Positions 25,585-35,900 of a DNA stretch of 64,000 bases are shown here, piece by piece. This DNA comes from Rhabdophis nuchalis (Eukaryota; Chordata; Lepidosauria; Squamata; Natricidae), in NCBI GenBank assembly GCA_039707465.1, contig CM077644.1, forward strand, positions 85,447,875-85,511,874. Reading direction: 5' to 3'. A program made the translations under genes and the position numbers. A model generated the notes under the pieces. It saw nothing but the letters and a program-made list of their open reading frames with translations, had not been told where the DNA came from and ran no database searches. How positions within the stretch are numbered: the first letter of the stretch is position 1; the number at the start of each line of letters is the position of its first letter.

Positions 25585-25896
25585 TGTTAGATTTCGGGAA
25601 CAGAGGAAGTTCGGACTCAGGCTAGTAAAAGAACAAGCCGTTTATTGGCAAAAAACACAGAATAACTATTTACAGAACAGAAGAAGTGCGGTAGACAGGG
25701 GCTCCCGCGTTTGACAGCTACTTATACGCGAGCTGTCAAACGGGGAGCCAATCAGGACGCTCCAGGACCTAGTTTCCCGCCAGCCGCGTCTGGGCCAATC
25801 AGACGCGACTGGCAGTTTCAGACTGGCTACAGTCTGTCGCCATGGTCCTTCAAGGCAGAGTGGAAGACTTGCGGCCGGTCGTATGTCGACTCAACA
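25585..25896 (-). mobile_element. Solo LTR of an LTR retroelement, 312 bp
   Basis: Read on the minus strand it begins TGTTGAGTCGAC and ends GAAATCTAACA, a TGTT...AACA structure. A perfect 5-bp target duplication GAGGG lies at 25580-25584 and 25897-25901. Minus-strand signals are inverted CCAAT boxes (GATTGGC), a TATAAG box near 25721-25726 and an AATAAA polyadenylation signal at 25641-25646, in the order of U3 then R. No internal coding region is next to it, so it is a recombination-derived solo LTR. Confidence 0.88.
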
Positions 25897-26528
25897 GAGG
25901 GAAAAGCTCTTACCACTGATGGATATTATATACTTCTTTACCCTAATTGTTCAGTGATTTATATCTGCCTAGTGACTTTGGCAGTTATAGCAAATCATGT
26001 TACATAAACTATAACATGAAGCATAGTAAGACTTTTTTCTCTCTTCCCATTAGACTCTTCTTTTTTTTATGGGACATATTTCAAAACCACTGTATAGCAT
26101 ACCTTTTTTTTTTCCATACAAGAGGGCAAATATTTTTTTATGGTAATAGTCATGGAATAAGACATATAAATATTGGAATTTCTGTGTGGTTTGCAACTAA
26201 TTCTTTTTGCCCTTAAAATAAGGACAATTTCCATCCTTTTGGAGACCCGTTCCTACTGTCAAAACCTATTCCAGATGGTTGTAAGATCCAAAGGGATGGA
26301 AAATTATCCAAATTAAGAAACCAGGGGAACTAAAAGAAGATATTTTCATCTAAGTGAAATTAAGAAACAAAATGATATTTATTAATTATATGAAACAATG
26401 TTTAAAGAGACTTTCAATTACTATTATCTGAACTTTAGTTCAAAAGAAGATAATGTGTATTGTTATTCTATCCCTCCATTTTGGGACTGGTCATGAAACC
26501 AGGCAGTTATTCACGTAGATACATAGAC

Positions 26529-26890
26529 ATAGTTCCCGACATATGACCATAGTTGGGAATAGAGCTTCTGTTGGTAAACAAAGCAGTTGTTAAATGAATC
26601 ACTGAAGTTGAGTAAATCACATGGTCATTAAGCAAATCCAGCTTCCCTCATTAACTTTGCTTGTCAGAAGCTGGCTGGGAAGGCTGCAAATGGCTATCAC
26701 ATGACTTTGGGATTCCGCAGTTGTCATACACACATGTCAATTGCCAAGCACCTCAATTTCGATTATGTGGTTGTGGAGGATGCTATGACAATTTTAAGTG
26801 TACCAGTTGTAAGTCACTTTTTTCCAACGCCATTGTAACTTGGAGCAGTTGCTAACCAAATGGTGGTAAGTGGAGGACTTCCTGTGCAGT
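26529..26890 (+). repeat. Squamate interspersed repeat, near-complete copy
   Basis: Begins near CCCGACATATGACCATAG and ends near GTGGAGGACTTCC. It passes GTTAAATGAATCACTG, TTAACTTTGCTTGTCAGAAG and CATTGTAACTTGGAGCAG. Same family as 49228-49566 and 57221-57566. Confidence 0.6.
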
Positions 26891-26899
26891 CATTAAGCT

Positions 26900-27112
26900 G
26901 TGTTGGTGCAGTGGTTAGAATGCAGTACTGCAAGCTAATACTACTGACTGCCAGCAGTTCGATTCTCACCAGCTCAAATTTGACTCAACCTTCCATCGTT
27001 CTGAAGTGGGTAAAATGAGGACCCATATTGTTGGGGGCAATATGCTGACTTTATAAACTGCTTAGAGAGAACTATAAAGCAGTATATGTCTAAGTGCCTA
27101 TTGCTATTGCTA
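26900..27112 (+). mobile_element. tRNA-derived snake SINE with (TATTGC)n tail
   Basis: The head has a tRNA box A like GGTGCAGTGGTTAGAATGC and a box B like AGTTCGATTCTC. The body has GGTAAAATGAGGACCC and GGGGGCAATATGCTGAC. The tail is a short CTATTG repeat. The same family lies at 31308, 43735, 45964 and 62598. Confidence 0.85.
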
Positions 27113-27538
27113 AGCAGCCATACCAAGTGTACCAGAGGTCACTGGTACCATAGGACTTTAAGAAGAGACATTTTACTTGGTCCAAATTGTTTTATGAACA
27201 TCCCCCTTGAATACTTTCCATAACCTAGTCTCTTTCATCCAGATCATTTGAACTACAGTAAAAAATTCAGCATCCAATTTCACTAGACTAGCCATGCCAT
27301 TTCAGTCTAGAGTACTTGGGATGTAAAGCATTGTTAGTTTACAACTCTAACTACTGTTATGAAAATATATTCTGAATTTATTAAGATGTATTTTTTAAGG
27401 GAGGAGACATACTGTTTCCTTTTCTGCCTTTCGGCTCATCACCAGAGACCATCTAGAGAGAAAGCCATGAATTCTGTTGTGTGATTTTTTTAAATATGTG
27501 TGTTAGTTTTATGAGCTGATCAATAAATAAATCAGAGA

Positions 27539-27585
27539 GACTAGGATAGATCTATTTCGAGCTTTTTAGCTCTCATCAGCTAGTC
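27539..27585 (-). ncRNA. Hammerhead ribozyme motif, type I, minus-strand copy
   Basis: Exact mirror of the + strand motif at 27608-27654. Predicted self-cleavage falls between 27545 and 27544 on the minus strand. It is antisense to ADGRL2, so it would act only if this strand is transcribed. Confidence 0.72.
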
Positions 27586-27607
27586 ATTCGAATCCCAGTA
27601 AGTGTAT

Positions 27608-27654
27608 GACTAGCTGATGAGAGCTAAAAAGCTCGAAATAGATCTATCCTAGTC
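27608..27654 (+). ncRNA. Hammerhead ribozyme motif, minimal type I, sense to ADGRL2
   Basis: All core positions are present. Stem I is GACTAG (27608-27613) with CTAGTC (27649-27654). The core CTGATGA is at 27614-27620. Stem II is GAGC (27621-27624) and GCTC (27631-27634) around the loop TAAAAA. The GAAA box is at 27635-27638. Short stem III is ATA/TAT with loop GATC (27638-27647). The cleavage triplet ATC predicts cutting after C27648. Hammerheads self-cleave by attack of the 2'-OH. Short-stem-III type I forms are known from Penelope-like retroelements and from conserved amniote introns. Cleavage activity is inferred from the motif only. Confidence 0.75.
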
Positions 27655-27690
27655 TCTCTGATTTATTTATTGATCAGCTCATAAAACTAA

Positions 27691-27769
27691 CATGTATGTA
27701 TGTATGTATGTATGTATGTATGTATGTATGTATGTATGTATACACAGTGTGTGTGTGCGTGTGTGTGTA
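27691..27769. repeat. (ATGT)n microsatellite followed by GT-rich tract
   Basis: About twelve ATGT units to 27740, then a GTGT/GCGT run to 27769. It abuts the end of the palindrome's right arm, as if it were its tail. Confidence 0.95.
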
Positions 27770-28525
27770 CTTTTTTTTGGGTTAGTTTACTGTGGGAAAC
27801 TGCTGAATACACATTGTCTGGTTTTCAGAAGTAGACCAGAACCAACAGCTATCATTGTTGTAGGAATGAGACAATCAGCCTGACAGCCTGAAATCCGTAA
27901 CAGATTTCATGGGTTGTTTTTTTTAATCCATTCTTGGGGGGGGGAAATCCTCTGAAAGTTAAAACTAACTTTTCAGAAGCTAAGTACTAAAAAGAAGGAA
28001 AGATGTATGTTTTATCATTTAGTAACAACACTGAAGTTACTCTGAAAAGCTGCAATTAAACTCACTTTAATGTTCATTTAGCAAACACGAATTGAAAACA
28101 CAGCTTGATCTTACACCTGTTTTTTGGGAAGACAGATGTCAGAAACTCCCCAAGTCTCCAGCATAAGATAGATGTCTCCAACTTATGCAAGGGTATTCAA
28201 TAGTATGGGAAGTGCTAGTAATGCAGTAGTTTGATATATTGCTGGAGTCAAAGGCTAGACTATTATTTTAAGATCTGGCTGCCTTTCCTTCGGTTTACTG
28301 ACAAACAGAACATACCCAGGAGAGCAGCCAAACTTCCTTTGTTTTAGTTACTAAACTGTTCCTGGCCTTTTGTTTGGCTCCTTGCTTTGACTTCACAAAG
28401 AAACACTGAAAGTTGTTTTGCTGAGCTTAGTTTTATTCTAAGTTTTGACAAGTATCACTTCATTTATATTCAAAATTAAAGTTCAGTTTGAAACACCAAG
28501 TCTTTTATATTGTATCTGTCTAAAG

Positions 28526-28751
28526 CAAGGGTAGTCAACCTTTTTATACCTACCGCCTACTTTTGTATCTCTGTTAGTAGTAAAATTTTCTAACCGCCCA
28601 CCGGTTCCACAGTTATGGTGATTTATAAAGTAGGGAAGACAATTAAATAAAAAAAAGGAAAGTGCTTCAGTATTGGACAAAACCCCTACCGCCCACCATG
28701 AAAGCTGGAATGCCCACTAGTGGGCGATAGGGACCAGGTTGACTACCACTG
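28526..28751. mobile_element. hAT-type non-autonomous element, 226 bp
   Basis: Ends are CAAGGGTAGTCAACCT and AGGTTGACTACCACTG (inverted, one or two mismatches). A perfect 8-bp duplication GTCTAAAG lies at 28518-28525 and 28752-28759. No coding capacity. Interior phrases CCGCCCACC and GGCGATAGG suggest a longer imperfect terminal repeat. Confidence 0.9.
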
Positions 28752-29737
28752 GTCTAAAGGGTGCCAGACCTCTTTAAACCAGCTGCTTCTGATTAGCATG
28801 GTCATTTTATGGGAAATGGATCATAGCTTGATTTCTTGTAAAGATTTATTTGGGGTGGGAGATGAATGTTGAGGAAGGATGTGACATGAAATGTCCTTGA
28901 AATGTAAAATGTCACTTCAGAGAAATGTCTTACAGGTAGACATCTTTAGAAAAGTTTTCCAGTATTAAATCTGATATATTTTAATGTTCATGCTTTCTTT
29001 CTTCTATGATTTTTAATATTGCACACTTTGTAAAAAAAATATCCTGATTTTCTAATTTTTTTTAAATTCACTTTTTATTTTACAGTTTTATTTAGAGCTG
29101 ATTAAATCATTTGTTAGTTTATATGACCATAATATTTATAATTTAACATAATATTTTATGTTGAGTGTAATCCACTTAGAAATGTGTCAATAATATTGTT
29201 GATGGCCCAATGGTTGTCACATCTCCACAATACCATTGACGGTAGGGTAGAATTGTCGTCTTTAAAACTTTGGCATCTCCGATGCAGAGCACAACTGTTG
29301 GAAAATATCCAGCTGTAAACAATAAGTATAACAATTTAAATTGTGCTGCTTTCTAAAAAATATTGCTATTTAATAATTGTTTGACTGAAAATTCATTAAT
29401 TGTTAGAAAAAATTGAATTCAAAATATTTCACCATTAAAAAAAAGCAAAATAAAAACAACAACCTGGACTTTTGAAAAAAAGGAAAGGAATTATCTGTTG
29501 TTACCCAAACTCTTAGCCGTGATTGCTGTGAATCAACTTTTCATTATACACTGAATGTTGAACATTCATTCTTTGAACTAATTACATATTCACATTTCCT
29601 CCACATGCACATTATAATCCATTGCATCTGACAAGTATTAAACTATGGAGGATTATAGAAATTACCACCAGAAGATAAAAATAATAAGTTATTCTAAAAT
29701 TGCTTTGTTGATTTTTTTTCTCTCTATCCTGTTACAG

Positions 29738-29847
29738 GTGCAACAACAGAACTCAATGTATAGTAGTCACTGGGTCGGATGTGTTTCCTGATCCTTGTCC
29801 TGGAACATATAAATACCTCGAAGTCCAATATGAATGTGTCCCTTACA
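29738..29847 (+). CDS. ADGRL2: ADGRL2 exon: lectin domain, second part
   Basis: Completes the lectin domain with about 36 residues, including [24 protein letters not shown] and YECVPY. It supplies the last four of eight cysteines, the DPC and KYL motifs diagnostic of SUEL-type lectins, and an N-glycosylation sequon (N-R-T). The acceptor is GTTACAG|GTGC. The donor is TACA|GTAAGT, leaving one base (A) of the next codon (phase 1). Direct joining to 41709 gives Y-I-F-V-C; joining through the microexon gives Y-K-V-E-Q-K-V-F-V-C. Both stay in frame. The IVVTGSDVF stretch matches ADGRL2 rather than ADGRL3 (AVVAGPDVF). Confidence 0.96.
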
Positions 29848-30852
29848 GTAAGTATGCTCCCCCCCCTTTCTTCTTCCCTTACTCTAGCTTTCACAATTGA
29901 TGTTGGAGCCATACTGATGGAGAAACGAAGCACATGTTTATGGCCTGAGAACCATTTTGCATGCAGAACACTTGCAGGCTAGGGTCTCCAATTAGCTTCA
30001 CGAAGTGTGGAAAGGAGCCATGGTGTGATGCTGGCCAAGTGTCTGTCTGTGTTCTTAAGTGTTTGGCTTTTAAGGCTACTATAGCTGATTTTTTTCCCCT
30101 CTCAGAAAAAGAAACTTGAATTAGCTATTCAAAAGAGTCAATAGGAATTTGTACTTATGCCCAGTACCAGTTCTTGACAAATTGGCTTGGCTTGCAGTTC
30201 TGTAAAGAAACTACTGACTTTACTATTAGTTTTGAAAGGACTACCTGCTATGGTAATTTTGGCTCATGAATTGGAGCGTGCCATGGATGTATCTGGGAAT
30301 AATGTCTCGGGTATTACTAGATTTAGCACAATTTTACCCCCAGTTTAAGTATCATGGTCCTCGATCAAGAATGCATTTATAATGATACATATTATATCCT
30401 TTTCCCCCAGAAGAATTCCATATTTTAAAAGCTACATGTCTACTCCATTATGTAAGGCTAAGTGATACAGTTGCATGCTAAGTTTCAGGTACCCCTGGTC
30501 ACAATCTGTGTTTCACTGAATCCATAAGTGAATGGAAGCTGACGAAATCACTACATCATGTAAAAATTAAGTCCTGTATCTTTTTGACAATTTTGGACAT
30601 TTTATCAGTATGAAGACAATCTAAACCATGCCTGCAAATCAGTCATGAGCTACTTTCAAGGAAGAAAGATAAATGTTTTGGATTAGCCTTTATACTCCCC
30701 AAGTAAAATAATACTCAAAATCAGCAGTGAAATCCCAAATGTATTGTGCATACAAAGATATCTAAAAATATTGTGAATTATAAGAGTTCTGAAATAAAGA
30801 GTATCAACAACAACAACAAAAAAACACAAATAGGATTCTGAGGTGGCTAAAG

Positions 30853-30986
30853 CATGGGGTGTCAAACTCGTGGTGTCACGTTGATGTCATGTGACGTATC
30901 GTGACATTTTTCCCTTCATGGAGCTGGGTTAGGTGTGGCCTTCACGTGACGCATCCAGCCTGCGGGCTGCCAGTTTGACACCCTTG
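30853..30986. mobile_element. Probable hAT-type element, 134 bp, degraded ends
   Basis: Ends CATGGGGTGTCAAACT and AGTTTGACACCCTTG are inverted with a few mismatches. Flanking octamers GGCTAAAG and AGCTAGAG match at six of eight positions. GGTGTCAAACT ends are typical of some hAT families. Older than the other copies. Confidence 0.65.
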
Positions 30987-31038
30987 AGCTAGAGTAACAC
31001 TTAGCAGCTGTTAATTTCTTTTACAAAAGGAGGCATAG

Positions 31039-31885
31039 GTGGTCCTCACTTAGACACCACATTTGGTCATGGTCATCATGGTCATTAAGGGAAGCATCGT
31101 GTAACTGCAACTTATGCTTCTGCATTCTCTATTTACTCTACTTGTTGCACAAATGGTGATCGCATGACTGTGGTACTCTGCCAGAGTCACAAACATGCAC
31201 TGTTTACAAAGAACCTGAATGGCAATCAGGTGGACTGCAGGATGCTGCTGTGGTCATAACTGAAAGAATTGGTTGCACAGCTACTTCTTTTACGCTGTTA
31301 TAACTTTGAAATAGCAATAGAACCTAGACTTATATACAGTTTCACAATGTTTTACAGCACCTTCTAAGCGGTTTACCTAGTCAACCTATGAGCCTGGTGA
31401 GATTTGAACTGCCAAATTGCAGGCAGCCAGCAGTCAGGAGAAGTATCCTGCAGTACTGCATTCTGACCACCGCACTACCACAGCTCTTATGGTCATTAAA
31501 AATGCAGTCAATAAATTCAACTTTAAGATCACAATCAGGATCACATCTTCTGTTGCTAAGTCATGCAGTCCTTAACTGAGTCACACCTGATATTATGTCC
31601 TTTTTGCTGCGTGTGGTTAAGTGAATTATATGGTGATTAATTAATCATGCAATCTTTTAGTAAATCTGACTCCCCCCACCCCCTACCCACAATTACATTG
31701 CTTGGAAAAATCACAAATGGAGATCAAGACACTGCAGCCATAATAAATATTGTAATCACATGCTCAATTTTTGATCAGGTGACCATCAATATGCAAGGAC
31801 TGGTCATAAATCCACTTTTTTCAGCACTTTTTTTCATAACTTTGAGCAGCTGTTAAACAAATGGTCATAATTCGAGGACTACCTA
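31039..31885 (+). repeat. Squamate interspersed repeat pieces flanking a SINE
   Basis: Pieces at about 31039-31300 (GTGGTCCTCACTTAGAC) and 31490-31885 (ending AATTCGAGGACTACCTA) belong to the 49228 family. They are interrupted by a minus-strand tRNA-SINE at 31308-31487, which appears to have inserted into an older copy. Confidence 0.55.
31308..31487 (-). mobile_element. tRNA-derived snake SINE, minus strand
   Basis: Starts with ATAGCAATAG tail units and CTTATATACAG, then GGTGAGATTTGAACTGC (complement of box B) and CAGTACTGCATTCTGACCAC (complement of box A). Same family as 26900-27112. The middle portion is shortened. Confidence 0.8.
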
Positions 31886-32280
31886 TATTACAAAACACTG
31901 ACTGAAAAGATGTCCAAAACCTTTGTATCTGCCATATTTACTATTTTCTTATTTTGAGTCTGTACGTAACTACACATTGAAAGTATGCATCCAAATTTGC
32001 AGAAAAATGTCATCATTAATGTACCACGTTGAGGCTGTGAAACTTGGAATGTGTTAGGGATTTGTTGAAATGTACAATTTACGACTGCATCTCTGTATAT
32101 CTAATCTTTTCAAAGAGGTTTCTGCAGTCCTCCTTCCGTAGCAACAGCTGGTCACAAATCTTACATTGCTTGATTCACTTTTCACTTGTTTCACAAAAAG
32201 TTGCACACTTTTTTTAGAATTCTATTGTTAAAAATAAATTCAAACTTAGTGTCATCTTTTCTATTAGAAAAAAAGATAAT

Positions 32281-32919
32281 TGTTCTGACCTAGGCTTCCT
32301 GATACAGTAAAAAGCACACAATTAGGTCCAAAAATCCTCTTTTTATTTCAAAGCCTGTGAATTATATTCATTCACAGCCCATAATGAGTCCCTAATTGTT
32401 ATAAAGAGTCCTGCAGTAAGCTGCCAAAGTCCTTCGGGATAAGGCTGAGAAGCCCCCACCTTTATCTTCTTTGAAAAGGCTGCCAAAGACTTAATTGGCA
32501 ATTAGCTTGGTAAGGCCAAAGGAGGTTCAGAAGGTAAACTCACCAGCATGAACCAAGTTGCTTCCTGCAAAGTCTCATGTGCCTTTGCTCCTCCTTTATG
32601 TCCTATGGGAGGGGCCAATCACCTCCAAGCCTTACTTCCAAGTCGTCCTTTCTGTCTTAACTGTTCTTGCCTTCTGGCAGCTCTGCGCATATGCGCACTG
32701 GGAACAGGGGGAGCCTGTTCCTCTGCCTTGCTGCTGTCTGACTCTGGAGGCTCCGGAGACAACACATAACTCCCAGATGGCCCTGGCCCCCTCTCTGTCT
32801 CCGATGCAAAGCCCTCATCCAAGCCTTCCTCAGACTCCAGGACTGGCCCATGTTCCTCCCCAACCTCCTCACTGTCCGACTCTGCTGTCAGTTTTGCAGG
32901 CCACTGGCGGGCCACAACA
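32281..32919 (-). mobile_element. Solo LTR of an LTR retroelement, 639 bp
   Basis: On the minus strand it begins TGTTGTGGCCCGCCAG and ends AGGTCAGAACA. Flanking five bases are ATAAT and ATACT (four of five match). Signals on the minus strand are an inverted CCAAT box in GGGAGGGGCCAATC (+ strand text), a CATAAA box near 32595 and AATAAA near 32342-32347. The 98-residue frame on the minus strand (32915-32619) is acidic and proline-rich and lies inside the U3 region. I do not treat it as a gene. Confidence 0.75.
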
Positions 32920-35900
32920 ATACTGCCTGTAACTAAAATTTAGTGGTGCATGAATTGTGCACCCGTTTATTCCTTGTGTCACATTTAATTATTTTAATAC
33001 TCACAAACTTAAGCTTTTTTTTTTTTTTTAGTAAAAGGGAAGTACATATTCCATAAGTTAAGATAACTTTGTACTGGTGCTATTCTTGTGTTAAAAACAC
33101 AAACCAGGTTAACAATCAAGACTTTATATTTATACTAATTTTCCTAATTACATCATTAAAAAACACTGTAATATAATTTGCACTAGCAATACTTAGTATT
33201 TAATTCTTCTGTGAACTTTACTAAGAAGCAATTAAAGGCCAAACACAGTTCATTTTTTTTTTCATTCTTGCTTCTTATTTCTACCATTGTGTCATTGCAA
33301 AAAAAGATGCTTGTTGTGGTTTTATTTTTCTGTACCATCAGTAGATTTAAAATGCACTGCATATGCTGAACTTTAATATCTGTTTTCCAGTGTCTTATTA
33401 TTGGTGGCTCATAATGTCATTTTTCTTGTAGCATGTTGGGAGTAATGCATTTTTGCCTATTAAGAAAAAATATAATTTTGATCATAATATCCTCTTACCT
33501 TGAAATTACTATTTTAAATTATCAGAAAAAGGCTATGACACCATTCAAATATCAAGGATTTTATATTTCTTGGGATCATTTCCTGTAGCAGGAGTGTTTA
33601 AATATACATAAATATTATTTTCAGATCATTTGCTGGGCTCTTAGGACAAATGTGGATGCATTCCTGCCAATCAAGGATTTTTTTAATGTAAAAAAATGAT
33701 TTCTTTTGCAGTTAACTGAAGAAAACTGTGAATGGCATTGCAAAATCCTGTTCGGTGGTCATCTATTACATATTTTCCTAAATTTTTTTATGCAGGACTA
33801 ATATCGATAGAATTTTTTTCTAACTGATGGACCAAATTTAGAGTTTAATTTTGAATAAATCTATTTGGAATTGATATTGGGTGAATATTTACTTTTTAAA
33901 ATTATGCGTTATTTTTTTAAGTCTCAGGCGAGAATACTGGTGCTTCATTTAATTTGTACTGCATTTAAAGTGTAAAAATAAAAATGTTTGTAGCATATGG
34001 TGAAATAAAATTAATTCTGTAGCCCAATAATTGATTCCTAACCAGGTGCAGAGCTGTAACCTTTCTAGTGACTGATCTAGCACCAGCTTATTTCAACCTG
34101 CAGATTTAAAAAGATAATGAGGCCAATGGAACAATGTTAATGTTAATAACTCTTAACTGCAGCCAAAATATACTTACTGCTGCTTTTGTTGAATACCTAA
34201 TTTTGGTATCATTGCCCTTACGCTTCAGCCAATAGGGTCTTCCTACTCAATTTATGAAAATCTCTCATTCAAAACTGCCTCTCTGTACCCATAGTAATGG
34301 TAGTTATATTGCCTTGCAGTTATATAAATATAACTGTAGTTATATTTATAGTGAGCGGAGAAAATTATTCAAACAATTTAATTTAAGGTACAAGTAATAT
34401 CGCTATTCTTTTTTCTGTACTATCATTATGACATTACAAAATACATTTTATTCATATATTTACATACTATATGTGCAGTAATGCCAAAATAAGGTACACA
34501 TCTGTTCTCTGAAATTATCCATATTTCTGTAACGTATTCAAAATCTTCCCAGGAGCTTCATTTGCTTGTTCAAATCTCTGCTCTTTTCCATAGCAACCCT
34601 ACTTTCAAATTTTAGCTTTCTTCTTTCTGCAATGCCCAAATTCTTTCTTTTTCTGCTTTTTTACATTCTGTTTGCAATTGGATTATAAGTCTTTCGGTAT
34701 ACATTTTGAAGGTGTTGGAAGCTTTACATTGGTCATTCACAGCAACCACCAGTATCTGGGATATCATATACACGCGTGTTACAATTGTTATAAAACTGCT
34801 TATTGCACGTAATGTTGTGCATCTCGTTTACTTGCACTAAGCTGCATGGTGTTTCATAGTTAATGCACTTATAATCCATCGTATGTTTCAGGTTCAAGGC
34901 CATGGAGAGAGGAAACCATCCTTATCAGATAGTGCATATTGCCTTCTGAGCTAATCTACTACCAATGCAACTACAACATAAAGCGCTATCATTTTTTGTA
35001 TTTAAAACATGGAAGGATGACTGCAGTTCATGGAAGGATGATTGCAGTTGTTTTTTTTTATTGCAGCCTGACTTTTGTTATTGTTGACCCCACTTGGCTA
35101 TTGATAGATGACTGTTTCATGCTAAGATTGTATTTTATCACTTTGGGCATTTCAACTTCTTGACACAGCTAAGAGAGCCAAAAGAGATCAATAGATTTGG
35201 GACTCCTACTTCCTTAGAGTTTTTCTTTTTACAAAATTATTGCTGAAAAGGCCAAATGATCAGAAATCCAAAGTTCTTTAAGAATGAACCAAGTTATGAG
35301 TTGTTCTCATGAATACCAGGGTTACACCCTAATGTTAACCCTGGAATATATGACAGCATATATTAATTAAATAACTAACTATATGGTTATGGACTGAATT
35401 CAATTGAAAGCATCATTGGAGTAAAAAAAAAAAACCAGCAGAATGTTAGGATGTCATAACAATTTTAATGTTATTATTTGTTCTCTTCATTTGGGAGCCT
35501 TTCCTCTAGACATATATTATTCCATGTACAAGAAAGAGGAGAAGAATCGTCATATATGGCAGTCATTGGCCCTGCTATCTCAGATTTCCAGTTGTCATCA
35601 GTTTTGTGACATGCAGGAAGTAGAGCAGATCAAGAAATAAACTCTAGCTGGAAAATGTGCTCAATTCCAGTGGATTTCACTCCCACCCCCAGTTCTCTGA
35701 TGGAATCCATACAGTTCTCAGCTGACTCTAGGATTCCATGGAATAGATTTTGAAAACTCCTGGCACAGAATCAAAAAAAATTGTCAAATGTGTAACCAGC
35801 ATAATTCTTGAATACAATGAAATTTATTCCTAAATAGGATAATGGAATAAACCTTCCTTAAGAGGATCTACTTTCTGTGTCTTACTGTAACTGTATATTT

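Larger units (their letters stand above)
27501..27692. repeat. Perfect 86-bp inverted repeat with 20-nt spacer
   Basis: Left arm 27501-27586 and right arm 27607-27692 are exact reverse complements over 86 bases. The spacer at 27587-27606 reads TTCGAATCCCAGTAAGTGTA. Each arm contains a hammerhead ribozyme motif. The right arm runs straight into an ATGT microsatellite at 27691. Zero divergence means the structure is recent, is kept identical, or is an assembly fold-back. Penelope-like elements carry such ribozymes in their terminal repeats and often sit in inverted arrangement, which is my best guess at its origin. Confidence 0.97.

Noticed and set aside
27415..27465. Second hammerhead-like motif on the minus strand (TGATGAGCCGAAAGGC)
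   Set aside because: The core C3 is replaced, the GCC/GGC stem is followed by an extra base before GAAA, and no stem I partner was found; possibly a degenerate relative but not supportable.
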